From Spirochaetota bacterium (GTDB lineage: Bacteria; Spirochaetota; Spirochaetia; Treponematales; UBA12059), in the NCBI GenBank assembly GCA_026398615.1, contig JAPLSN010000041.1:66578-130577 (forward strand): DNA of 64,000 nt. Direction: 5' to 3'. The translations under genes were made by a program, and so were the position numbers. Within the stretch, counting starts at the first letter, position 1; every line of letters starts with the position of its first letter. The notes beneath the pieces are model-generated. The model was not told the origin of the DNA and ran no database searches. It saw only the letters and a program-made list of their open reading frames with translations. Of the stretch, positions 48,664 through 56,977 are shown one piece after another.

Positions 48664-49668
48664 ATGAAGAAAACCGATCTGCCGACGGTCGTCGGTTTCA
48701 TCGTGATGGCATTATTCCTCTTTTGCGTCTCTGCGACGATCTCGGCGCGTCCTTATCCGCTCCCCGCTTTCATCCCCGCCACCCCCCTCCGGGCGGACAG
48801 CGACGGTATTCCCGGCGTTTTCCTTTCCGATGGACCCTCCGCCCTGAAAAACGGGCTGGCTCCCGCGCGCCTGGCGGCCATGTCGGTTGCGGAAACCCGG
48901 GCCGCCGCCGAACTCTGGTTTGAAAAGGCAGCCGAATCGGGCATCGAAGGTCGGGAATCCTTTGCCCTCGTCATGCCGGACAACGATTTCTACATGGCCC
49001 GCCTCTCGGACGAGGACACAAGGAATGACATCAAGGACCTGGCGGACGGCGATTCCCCCATCGCCCTGAGGTATGCGCGCATCCTCTCCATGATCCCCGA
49101 GGCCGAAAAGATCGCCGCACGGTACGAAACCATCGCTGAAACCTGGTGGAAACTGGACGCCCGCGCCGCCGCACCCGTTTCCCGACCCGTGGCGCCGTTC
49201 AGGAAGTCACAAGCCATCGTTCCGACCAAGGCATCGCTCAGGCAAGCCCACCAGGATGCCCTCGACGTATTCTTCGCGGAGGTCGAACGGGACGGGGTGA
49301 TTGAAAAGGGCCCGGACATCCGTTCCATGACCGACGGAGTGGTCGTGGCGGCCAGCATCGACTGGCTGGGAGACGATACGCCGGAAGGCTATGTCTCGGG
49401 CGGCATTTCACCCCGCGCCGGCAACGGCGCCATCGTCTACAATCCCGCCGAGCGGCGCTACTACCTCTATTTCCACTTTTCATCGACATTCAAGGCTGCC
49501 AGCGAACTCGTAAAAGCGGGGGAGCTGCTTGGCAGGGGCGGCAACTCGGGCTACAACGCCAGGAAAGACGGCCATGGCGAACACGTCCACCTGGAAATCT
49601 ACGATGCGGCCCAGAATCGTTCCTTCAGCTCCACGAAAATCCGCTCCTACATTCTTTCGCTCATGTAA
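48664..49668 (+). CDS. M23/LytM-like exported protein, probably missing a zinc ligand
   Basis: 334 aa. A signal peptide or anchor helix (about 8-27) leads to a helical region and a C-terminal LytM fold (about 215-330). GAIVYNPAERRYYLYFHFSS and GHGEHVHLEIYD give the usual last His-x-His, but no H-x-x-x-D block precedes TDGVVVAAS, where the first zinc ligands normally lie. It may therefore be a non-catalytic amidase activator of the EnvC/NlpD kind or a divergent peptidase. The amidase at 21174-22205 is a conceivable partner. Confidence 0.7.
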   Translation: MKKTDLPTVVGFIVMALFLFCVSATISARPYPLPAFIPATPLRADSDGIPGVFLSDGPSALKNGLAPARLAAMSVAETRAAAELWFEKAAESGIEGRESFALVMPDNDFYMARLSDEDTRNDIKDLADGDSPIALRYARILSMIPEAEKIAARYETIAETWWKLDARAAAPVSRPVAPFRKSQAIVPTKASLRQAHQDALDVFFAEVERDGVIEKGPDIRSMTDGVVVAASIDWLGDDTPEGYVSGGISPRAGNGAIVYNPAERRYYLYFHFSSTFKAASELVKAGELLGRGGNSGYNARKDGHGEHVHLEIYDAAQNRSFSSTKIRSYILSLM

Positions 49669-49768
49669 GCGCCCGGTAAAAAACTGCCATAGCCCGGGCG
49701 GCAAGTCGAAAAAACATATTTTTCGCGACATTGCCCGGGTCGGAGCCCTTGCGAATTCTACGGAATGC

Positions 49769-49798
49769 TTGGAAATTGCCGTCAGGCCGCAGTATTCT
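49769..49798 (+). promoter_or_regulatory. candidate promoter of the outer-membrane protein gene
   Basis: TTGGAA (49769-49774), 18 bases, TATTCT (49793-49798), followed by a short leader with AAGGAGG. Confidence 0.45.
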
Positions 49799-49827
49799 GT
49801 TTGGATGATGTTTTCAAGGAGGACGAC

Positions 49828-50853
49828 ATGCGACGTTTCTTGATTGCGATGACTCTCGTTTGCCTCGCTGGTGCCGCCGTGTTCGCGCAATCGGCAGATA
49901 TCACTGAATTCCAGACCACCTTCGAGGACTTTACCGGAGCCTTCGCCGCCACGCTGGCCCTCAATTCCACGGTCGGCAACACCTGGTCCGATGCCTACAT
50001 CGGCGCTTTCCCCCACCTCGGCGCCGGACTCTCCCTGGGCTTCACGTCCACGGACCCCGACCAGACCGTCAAGATGTTCGAGATTCTGCAACAGCCCGTC
50101 CCCGACTGGGCATCCGAGACGGGGCTTCCGGTGCCGGCAGTCGCGGCGACCGTCAAGCTCGGTTTCCTTTTCATCCCCATCGATCTGGGTCTCAAGGTCG
50201 GCTTCATCCCGAAGGCCGTCGGCGACGCCCTCGACCCGGTCAAGGCCGAGTACACGAACGTCGGCGCCTCCATCCGTTTCAGAGTGCTCAAGGACAACAT
50301 CCTCCTGCCGGAGATCAGCCTCGGCGGGTCCGTCAACTACCTCGAGGGGTCCGTGAGCATGCCGGTCGGAGATTCCGAGTCTGTCGCCTACAACGACGGA
50401 GCAGGCACGACCTGGACCCTGGATTTCACCAAACCGGAGATGAAACTCGCCTGGAAGACGACGACCGTCGATATGAATGCCCAGATCAGCAAGAACCTCT
50501 TCTTCCTGCTCACGCCCTATGTCGGCGGCGGCATCACGCTCGGCACATCGACGGTCGATGGCGGCGTCGAGAGCGACATGCTTTTCGGCGGCGCAGGCCC
50601 AGATGCGGATTACAATGACGATCTTGTCATCAACATAGATGACTTAAAGGACGCCCTCGCTGACGCCGGCCAGACCGTTCCCGACTTCTCCGCCACCGGC
50701 TTCATGTACAGCGCCGAGAATTCCGACCCCGTGATCCGCATCTATGGCGGCGCTTCGCTCAACCTCCTCATCCTCGTCGCCGATTTCCAGGCCATGTACG
50801 TGCCCGAGACCAAGAACCTGGGCCTCTCGGTCAATGCCCGCATCCAGCTCTGA
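49828..50853 (+). CDS. putative outer-membrane beta-barrel protein
   Basis: 341 aa. Signal peptide MRRFLIAMTLVCLAGAAVFA with cleavage at AQS. The mature part has alternating polar/apolar strands typical of barrels (for example IRIYGGASLNLLILVADFQAMY) and ends in a strand with a C-terminal aliphatic residue (VNARIQL). No lipobox. An acidic insertion (DADYNDDLVINIDD) may be a surface loop or a metal-binding site. I do not recognise a named family; similar proteins are common in treponemes. It forms a single-gene unit with its own terminator. Confidence 0.65.
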   Translation: MRRFLIAMTLVCLAGAAVFAQSADITEFQTTFEDFTGAFAATLALNSTVGNTWSDAYIGAFPHLGAGLSLGFTSTDPDQTVKMFEILQQPVPDWASETGLPVPAVAATVKLGFLFIPIDLGLKVGFIPKAVGDALDPVKAEYTNVGASIRFRVLKDNILLPEISLGGSVNYLEGSVSMPVGDSESVAYNDGAGTTWTLDFTKPEMKLAWKTTTVDMNAQISKNLFFLLTPYVGGGITLGTSTVDGGVESDMLFGGAGPDADYNDDLVINIDDLKDALADAGQTVPDFSATGFMYSAENSDPVIRIYGGASLNLLILVADFQAMYVPETKNLGLSVNARIQL

Positions 50854-50876
50854 TCCGCATTTTCCCCGAAGATGCG

Positions 50877-50902
50877 AGCCGCCCCCCTCGGGGCGGCTTT
50901 TT
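50877..50902 (+). terminator. terminator after the barrel gene
   Basis: AGCCGCCCC (50877-50885), loop CCTC, GGGGCGGCT (50890-50898), then TTTT. Confidence 0.93.
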
Positions 50903-50917
50903 GCGCCGCTTTCCCCT

Positions 50918-50946
50918 TTCCCATCCCGCCGGGCTCAGGCTAGAAT
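50918..50946 (+). promoter_or_regulatory. glucokinase promoter, leaderless type
   Basis: TTCCCA (50918-50923), 17 bases, TAGAAT (50941-50946), then six bases to ATG 50953. CGCCTC before the ATG is not a ribosome site. Confidence 0.5.
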
Positions 50947-50952
50947 CGCCTC

Positions 50953-52011
50953 ATGAGAACGAAACGCACCTCCTACGACATCGTCGTCCTCTCAGGCGAC
51001 ATCGGAGGCACCAATACCAACCTGGCGCTCGTCGGCAAGAAGGGCGGCACCGTTTCCATACTCTGCGACCGCCACTACCGGACCAGGGAGGTGGCGTCGC
51101 TGTCCGAACCCCTCACGAGTTTCCTCGCCGATGCCGCCATCGAGCACCCGTCCTTTCCGCCCGAAGTGTGCTGCATGTCAGGCGCGGGGCCCGTGGTCGG
51201 CAACCGCATTTCGCTCACCAACGCGCCCTGGGACATAGACGGTGACGCGGTCAAGGCGGAATTCGGTCTCCCGACCATCGTCATCAACGACTTCTCGGCC
51301 ATATCCTACGGCGTCATGCTCCTCGACGCGTCGGACCCCGAACAGCTTTCGGCCCTGCCGCACACGGACGGCAGCCTCCCCGACCCGCTCCCCGGCGGCG
51401 TCAAGGCCGTCGTGGGAGCCGGCACGGGACTCGGCGTCGGCTACGTCGTCAAGCACGGCGACAGGATACGCGCCTATCCGAGCGAAGGCGGCCACGCGAG
51501 CCTTCCGGTGTTCGACGGGGAAAGCCGCCGCTTTTCCTCCTGGCTGGAAACAAAATTCGGGTTTGCGCCGGGTGCCGAGGCCGGCGTCTCGGGCCAGGGC
51601 ATCGCCAATGCCTTCGCATACTTCGCGGAAACCCGGGCAGCGGAACTGACGCCCGATTCGCGCGCGATCATCGAACTGCCCGAAGCCGACCGCCCCGCCA
51701 GGATAGCCTGCCAAGCCGCGGACGATTCGACCTGTGCCCGCTCCCTCGACCTCTTCATCCACCTCTACGCACGCTTCGCCGCCGACGCGACGGCCATGTT
51801 CCTCCCTTCAGGCGGAGTATTCCTCGCGGGCGGGATCGCCTCCAAGAACGAAAAACGATTCCTGGCGGGAAACCGCTTCATGGGGATGTTCGAACGCAGT
51901 TACCGTGAGCACATCAGGTCCATCCTCGTGCGGACGCCGGTGTACATCGTCAAGGATTATGACATTTCGCTCTACGGCGCGGCCAATGCCGCGATCGAAA
52001 CATTTTCATAG
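50953..52011 (+). CDS. glk: glucokinase (Glk family)
   Basis: 352 aa ROK-unrelated Glk (COG0837) enzyme phosphorylating glucose. ATP site SGDIGGTNTNLALV near the N-terminus; INDFSAISYGV carries the catalytic Asp; GAGTGLGVGYVV and YPSEGGHASLP are family blocks; FLAGGIASKNEKRF closes the active site. It is followed nine bases later by a UDPGP-family gene, so glucose 6-phosphate and UDP-sugar formation may be co-ordinated, with a phosphoglucomutase encoded elsewhere. Confidence 0.93.
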   Translation: MRTKRTSYDIVVLSGDIGGTNTNLALVGKKGGTVSILCDRHYRTREVASLSEPLTSFLADAAIEHPSFPPEVCCMSGAGPVVGNRISLTNAPWDIDGDAVKAEFGLPTIVINDFSAISYGVMLLDASDPEQLSALPHTDGSLPDPLPGGVKAVVGAGTGLGVGYVVKHGDRIRAYPSEGGHASLPVFDGESRRFSSWLETKFGFAPGAEAGVSGQGIANAFAYFAETRAAELTPDSRAIIELPEADRPARIACQAADDSTCARSLDLFIHLYARFAADATAMFLPSGGVFLAGGIASKNEKRFLAGNRFMGMFERSYREHIRSILVRTPVYIVKDYDISLYGAANAAIETFS

Positions 52012-52020
52012 GACGGTACC

Positions 52021-53604
52021 GTGACAGAACGACGCGAACCTTCCGTGAGTCCGGCCCTCCGGGTGGACATGGAAAAGAAGGGGATCGACATCACGTTGAC
52101 CCTGTCGATCCTCTCCGATCTCAACGCCGGGCTGTACGACGGCGCGGGAACGGTGAAAGCCGCCGGGATACCGCAGGTGGCATCCGCGGCATCCTTCGCG
52201 CCAGGAACGGGCAGCATCGTCCTCGACCTTTCCCCCGGCAACGAACTGCTCTGCGTGACGCTGCCCGCAGCCGACGCGATCCGCAGGCTCGATGAACTGG
52301 GCCTTCGCCCCCCTGAAGGCGTCCCGGTTTCCGGGGGCGTCATGCGTTTCGACCGCTCAGCCCTGGAAGAAATCGGTTTCGACCTCCTCCCCTCCACGGC
52401 ATTCGGGATCCTGAACGGGGGTTCCGCCACGAGTTACGCCGATGTGAAGAAAAACGCATCCCTCGATCCGGATGCCTTCGCGCTCCTGCGGCCTGAGTTC
52501 GACGTCCTCGCACCCCGGTGCTCCGGGAAACCGAAAGGCATCACGCCCGCGTACGTGAACCCGGACGGGAGCCCCGGCGCCAGCTTCCTCGAACTCAAGA
52601 TGCGCGCCCTCCTCCTCGCCGGAAAGCGCTACGCGGAGCGGAGGGGAAAGCCCGCGCGCCCGGTGCTTCCCCTGTTCCAGATGACGAGCGACGCCACCGA
52701 TGCCGCGTTGCGCGACGCGTATGCCGCCTACCGCGACAGCCCCTTCCTCCGCGGCCCCGCCACGGGCACGGGCTTCGACCCGACCCGGGTGCTCACAGCC
52801 AACCAACCGCTTATGGCGGCTTTCACGCATTCGTGCGAGGGCAATCCGAAGCGGATCTTCGACCGCGCGTTCGGCGCACCCGATTCGGCCATCGCCCTGC
52901 CCGGCGGGCACGGCCAGAGCTTCCGGGTGCTGTCCGATATCTACGGTGCGCTGCGCGACGCAGGCTACCGCTTCACCTACCTCGGCAACGTCGACAATGT
53001 GGGCAGCCTGCCCGATCCCGTCGAGATCGCGGTGCTGGCGCTTTCCGGGGCGGAGGCGGGCTTCGATTTTTCCTACCGGACCCGGGTGGACGTGAAAGGC
53101 GGGATACTCGTCGTCGATGATCGCGGTGCGATGACGGTGGCGGATATCGGCCCGGCCATCTCCTTCGACGAGGTGAAGCGCCTCGAAAAAGCCGGGCAGC
53201 GCGTCCTGTTCAACTGCGCGACCGGGCTCTTCGACCTCGACAAGCTGGTGCCGCGCCTGCCCGAGCTGGCGCGCAGACTCCCCGTCCGCGTGAGCGACCA
53301 GGACAAGGACGCAGGCAGGTACAGCCAGGCGGAACAGGTGACCTGGGAAGCGATCGGCCTCCTCGAACGATTCGTCGGTTTCGGGGTGAGCAAGTGCGAC
53401 CGATTCGTCGCCGCCAAACTCCTCATGGAAACTGTGCTCACGAGCGGGGCCGGAGGCCAAGCGGCGCACGAGCGGCTGGCTCCCGGCCTCGCGGAGACTT
53501 CGCGGGCGCTGGGCGAAGGCCTCAGTCGGCTTCTCGCCGGTCCCTACGGCCTGCGTCTTGACCGGACCGCGGGGCGACCGGGTGCCTGGCGGCCGATGGA
53601 CTGA
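52021..53604 (+). CDS. UDPGP-family nucleotidyltransferase
   Basis: 527 aa, GTG start. The protein matches the eukaryotic-type UTP-sugar pyrophosphorylase fold (UDPGP): FGILNGGSATSYADVKKN replaces the usual GGxGTRLG loop, KPKGITPAYV supplies the Lys-rich site, LPGGHGQSF and YLGNVDNVGSLPDP the sugar and metal sites. It should make UDP-glucose, UDP-GlcNAc or a related UDP-sugar. The nucleotide loop is atypical, so substrate is uncertain. The gene meets lon tail to tail with three bases between stops. Confidence 0.8.
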   Translation: MTERREPSVSPALRVDMEKKGIDITLTLSILSDLNAGLYDGAGTVKAAGIPQVASAASFAPGTGSIVLDLSPGNELLCVTLPAADAIRRLDELGLRPPEGVPVSGGVMRFDRSALEEIGFDLLPSTAFGILNGGSATSYADVKKNASLDPDAFALLRPEFDVLAPRCSGKPKGITPAYVNPDGSPGASFLELKMRALLLAGKRYAERRGKPARPVLPLFQMTSDATDAALRDAYAAYRDSPFLRGPATGTGFDPTRVLTANQPLMAAFTHSCEGNPKRIFDRAFGAPDSAIALPGGHGQSFRVLSDIYGALRDAGYRFTYLGNVDNVGSLPDPVEIAVLALSGAEAGFDFSYRTRVDVKGGILVVDDRGAMTVADIGPAISFDEVKRLEKAGQRVLFNCATGLFDLDKLVPRLPELARRLPVRVSDQDKDAGRYSQAEQVTWEAIGLLERFVGFGVSKCDRFVAAKLLMETVLTSGAGGQAAHERLAPGLAETSRALGEGLSRLLAGPYGLRLDRTAGRPGAWRPMD

Positions 53605-53607
53605 AGG

Positions 53608-55719
53608 CTACTCGGGGAGCGCGATCCCGATCACGTCCTCCATCGTATCGACGGGGTGGAACTCGATCCCCTTCCTGACGTTTTCGGGAATCTCCTCCAG
53701 GTCCTTCATGTTGCGCCTCGGGATGATGATGTCGCGTATCTTGTTGCGCTTGGCCGCCACCGTCTTCTCCTTGAGGCCGCCGATCGGCAGCACTTGGCCG
53801 GTCAGGGACAATTCCCCGGTCATGGCCATGCGGTCCTTGATCTTGCGTCCCAGGACGAGGGACAGGAGCGCCGTGGCCATGGTGATGCCCGCGCTCGGGC
53901 CGTCCTTGGGAGTGGCGCCCTCGGGAATGTGAAGGTGGATCTGCCGCTCCTCGAAGAATTCCGCCCCGATGCCGTAGCGGTCCGCCACCATGTGGCGGAC
54001 GTAGGTGTAGGCTATCGACGCGGACTCCTGCATCACCTCGCCCATCTTCCCGGTCAGCTTGAGTCCTTCCTTGCCCGGATTGGCCACCGCCTCGATGATG
54101 AGCGTGTCGCCGCCCATGCTCGTCCATGCGAGGCCCACGGCCATGCCCGGCCGTGTCGCCCGCTTGAGCTCGTCGGCGTCGAAATAGGGCTGCCCGAGGT
54201 ACTTTGCCAGCGAGGGCTTGTCCACGAGGAATTTCTCGTTGGTGCGCCCGTCCACGACGATCAGCTTGGCTATCTTCCTGTGCACCTTGTCGAGGAGCTT
54301 TTCGAAGTTTCGCACCCCCGATTCCCGCGCATAGCTTTCCGCGATGCTGACGAGGGCATCGCGCGTGTATTTCACCCTGGCCTTCCTGAGGCCGTTCTTC
54401 TCGAGGCTCTTGGGCACCAGGAAATGCTTCGCGATCTCCAGCTTCTCGGTATCGATGTAGCCCGGCAGCTGGATGACCTCCATGCGGTCGAGGAGCGGAG
54501 GAGGTACCGTGTCCAGGGTATTGGCCGTGCAGATGAAAAAGATATTGGAAATGTCGAAGGGCAGGTCGAGGTAGTGGTCGCGGAACGAGAAGTTCTGCTC
54601 GGGGTCCAGGGCTTCGAGCAGCGCGCTCGAGGGATCGCCCTGGTAGCTGGACCCCATCTTGTCGATCTCCTTGAGTTTCCGCACCGCAACGTATTCGATG
54701 ATGCGGTCCTTGACGTCCTTGAGGCCGTAATGGTCGGCTTCCAGTATTTCGCGCGCCTTCTGGATGTCGAAGGGATGGCCCGCGGGCGCCTTCCACGGCA
54801 GGGAGCACACAAGTTCCAGCCAGTTCCGCGTCACGATGAATTCGCTCGAATTCGGATCCATGAGCCCGAATTTTTCCAGCTCCTGTTCCACCATCTCCTT
54901 CGTTTCGCCCTCGAACCGGAACGAGTCGATCTTCTCCCGGAATTTCTGGTGATCAGTTCCCTTGGCGTCCGTCGGCATCCCGAGTTCCGCTTTTATGGCC
55001 TTGAGTTCCTCGCGGAGAAAGTAATCGCGCTGGCTCTTCTCGATCTTGTCGTTGATCTCCGCCTGTATCCGTTTCTGTATCTTGAGCAGCTCCTGTTCCT
55101 TCTTGATGAACACGAGGACGCGTTCCATGCGCTCGCGCACGTTCACCATCTCGAGGATCTTTTGCTGTTCGTAACGGTCGATGTTGATGATGCTGGCTAT
55201 GAAGTCGGCGATCTTGCCGGGATGGTCGATGTTGACCATGTTGAGCCGCATTTCCTCGGAGAACATCGGGTTGTTTTCCGAAATCTGCTTCATTTCCGAG
55301 ATGATGGCCCGGGTGAGCGCCTTCACCTCGTCGCCGGATTCCATCTCGTCGTCGAGGTAGTCGACCGCCGCCACGACGGGATTTTCGCGCGAGAGGTACT
55401 TCTTCACATGAAAGCGCTTGAGGGTCGAAATGAAGATGTTCACCGATCCATCCGGCAGGTTGATCCTCTTCACGATCTTGGCCACCGTTCCCACGGAAAA
55501 AAGGTCCTCTACGGACGGCTTTTCAAGCTCGTTCCGCATCAGCACGAGCCCGACGATACCGTCGTTCTCGAGGGCGTCGTTGACGACCGAGATATCCTCC
55601 TGGTTCGAGAGCATCATGGGCGTGAAGATCCCGGGGAATATCGGCTTTCCCATGAGGGAAATGACCGGAATCTTGACGGGCAGCAGTTGTTCGATGGGTA
55701 TGAGATCGTTCTGGGCCAT
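53608..55719 (-). CDS. lon: Lon protease lacking the Walker A to Walker B segment
   Basis: 703 aa. The N-domain (SLMGKPIFPGIFTPMMLS onward), coiled-coil region, sensor-1 (FFICTAN) and the protease domain with catalytic Ser in KDGPSAG and Lys in GGLKEK are all present. After IIEYVAVRKLK the protein jumps straight to EIDKMGSSYQGDP. The roughly 75 residues that normally carry GPPGVGKT and the Walker B Asp are absent, in frame, at 54669/54670 (between K350 and E351). The protein cannot bind ATP in the usual way. E. coli Lon is 784 aa; adding the gap back gives about 778. AAGGAC precedes the ATG. Confidence 0.93.
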   Translation of the reverse strand: MAQNDLIPIEQLLPVKIPVISLMGKPIFPGIFTPMMLSNQEDISVVNDALENDGIVGLVLMRNELEKPSVEDLFSVGTVAKIVKRINLPDGSVNIFISTLKRFHVKKYLSRENPVVAAVDYLDDEMESGDEVKALTRAIISEMKQISENNPMFSEEMRLNMVNIDHPGKIADFIASIINIDRYEQQKILEMVNVRERMERVLVFIKKEQELLKIQKRIQAEINDKIEKSQRDYFLREELKAIKAELGMPTDAKGTDHQKFREKIDSFRFEGETKEMVEQELEKFGLMDPNSSEFIVTRNWLELVCSLPWKAPAGHPFDIQKAREILEADHYGLKDVKDRIIEYVAVRKLKEIDKMGSSYQGDPSSALLEALDPEQNFSFRDHYLDLPFDISNIFFICTANTLDTVPPPLLDRMEVIQLPGYIDTEKLEIAKHFLVPKSLEKNGLRKARVKYTRDALVSIAESYARESGVRNFEKLLDKVHRKIAKLIVVDGRTNEKFLVDKPSLAKYLGQPYFDADELKRATRPGMAVGLAWTSMGGDTLIIEAVANPGKEGLKLTGKMGEVMQESASIAYTYVRHMVADRYGIGAEFFEERQIHLHIPEGATPKDGPSAGITMATALLSLVLGRKIKDRMAMTGELSLTGQVLPIGGLKEKTVAAKRNKIRDIIIPRRNMKDLEEIPENVRKGIEFHPVDTMEDVIGIALPE

Positions 55720-55840
55720 GTCCTGTCCTTTCGGGAGTATGGCTGTAAAAATAAGCGAAACGGGTGAAATCGGCAAGTCGCGACGGGGTTTCGACGCCGG
55801 GAACGGGCTGCCGCCGGAGTCGATGCATGCCGGAAACCGG

Positions 55841-56791
55841 CTAGACGACGGTCTTGAGGGCTGACGCGAACCTGGCTTTTTCGATGGCGCAGAGCGGAAC
55901 GCGGATGATCTCGCCCGCAGCCCTGTTTCCGAGCCTGAGGCAGCGCTCGGGCGCCATGCCCCGGATCCGCCCCACGAGGAATCCGGCGGCAAAGGCGTCG
56001 CCGGCCCCGGTTTCGTCGTAGGGATCCTGCACGCGGACGGGACTTTCGACCACGTCATCGCGGGAAATGTAGACGGCTCCGAAACCGGCGCGCTTGACCA
56101 CGAATTCGGCGTCCATCTTCCCGAGTCGATGATGCTCCAGGGGACCACCGAGCAAGGCCACGGCTTCGTCCTCGTTCATGAAGACGAGGGGACTGTACTC
56201 GGAGATGACGGACGTGAAAAATTCCAGTTTCCGCCGCACGAGGCTTGCGCTCGCGGCATCGAATGCCAGTTTCATGCCGGCGGAGCGCCCCCGATCCATG
56301 CAGTGGCGGAACAGGGATTCGCGTTCGGCCATGTATCCGTCCAGGTACAGCGTGACGCCGCGGGAGAACGCCGCATCGGGAATATCCGCGGGCACGAGCT
56401 CCGCTGCCGCGCCCGGGGCCACGAGCACCGTGCGACGGCCATCGCCGGAACGGGTCGAGAGGAAAACCCCCGTAGGACCGTCTTTCGCCGCCAGTGCATG
56501 CCGTACGCCGGCGTCCTCAAGATCCGCGCGGATCAAGTCGCCGAAGCCGTCCTTCCCGACGGCGCCGCAGAATCCGGATTCCAGGCCCAGGAAGGCGGCA
56601 AGCCTGATCGTGTTGAGGGCGCCGCCGCCGGCAGAAAGTACGGGATGGGGCAGGGAGCCGAGGATTTTTTCGAGCTTGGGGTATTCGATGTGGCTGACGG
56701 ATCCCGCGGTATAACCGTGGCGGGGGGCGAAACCGGTTTCGACCGCGGCGCTCGCGTCGAGGAGCGCGTTTCCGATGCCGTACAAATCCAC
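55841..56791 (-). CDS. PfkB-family carbohydrate/nucleoside kinase
   Basis: 316 aa. The ribokinase fold shows GIGNALLDASAAV, the glycine-rich GGGALNTIRLAAFLG and the catalytic YDETGAGDAFAAGF with the GAGD anion hole. The adenosine-kinase-like N-terminus suggests a nucleoside or sugar substrate. GTG 56791 is chosen because GGAGG precedes it and the in-frame codons upstream are not conserved. It lies upstream of lon on the same strand with a 121-base gap. Confidence 0.87.
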   Translation of the reverse strand: MDLYGIGNALLDASAAVETGFAPRHGYTAGSVSHIEYPKLEKILGSLPHPVLSAGGGALNTIRLAAFLGLESGFCGAVGKDGFGDLIRADLEDAGVRHALAAKDGPTGVFLSTRSGDGRRTVLVAPGAAAELVPADIPDAAFSRGVTLYLDGYMAERESLFRHCMDRGRSAGMKLAFDAASASLVRRKLEFFTSVISEYSPLVFMNEDEAVALLGGPLEHHRLGKMDAEFVVKRAGFGAVYISRDDVVESPVRVQDPYDETGAGDAFAAGFLVGRIRGMAPERCLRLGNRAAGEIIRVPLCAIEKARFASALKTVV

Positions 56792-56882
56792 GCTTCGATA
56801 CCTCCGCCTGAACCCCGGTATCTTACCACGCATCCGTCCTGCCGTGGAGACGCAAAACGACCGAAAAGGTTGGCGGGAAGCG

Positions 56883-56914
56883 AAAAACCGCCTTCCGTCA
56901 GGGACGGAAGGCGG
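56883..56914 (-). terminator. oadB terminator
   Basis: CCGCCTTCCGTC (56888-56899) and GACGGAAGGCGG (56903-56914) form a perfect 12-bp stem, followed on the minus strand by TTTTTC. Confidence 0.95.
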
Positions 56915-56977
56915 TCGTGCAGTACGGAAGGCTTTCGGGCCGGTCGACCCGGGGCAGTGCTGCGGAAAAAGTCGATC

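Noticed and set aside
53656-55767. 703-codon open frame antisense to lon
   Set aside because: Shadow of lon produced by high third-position GC; no recognisable domains.
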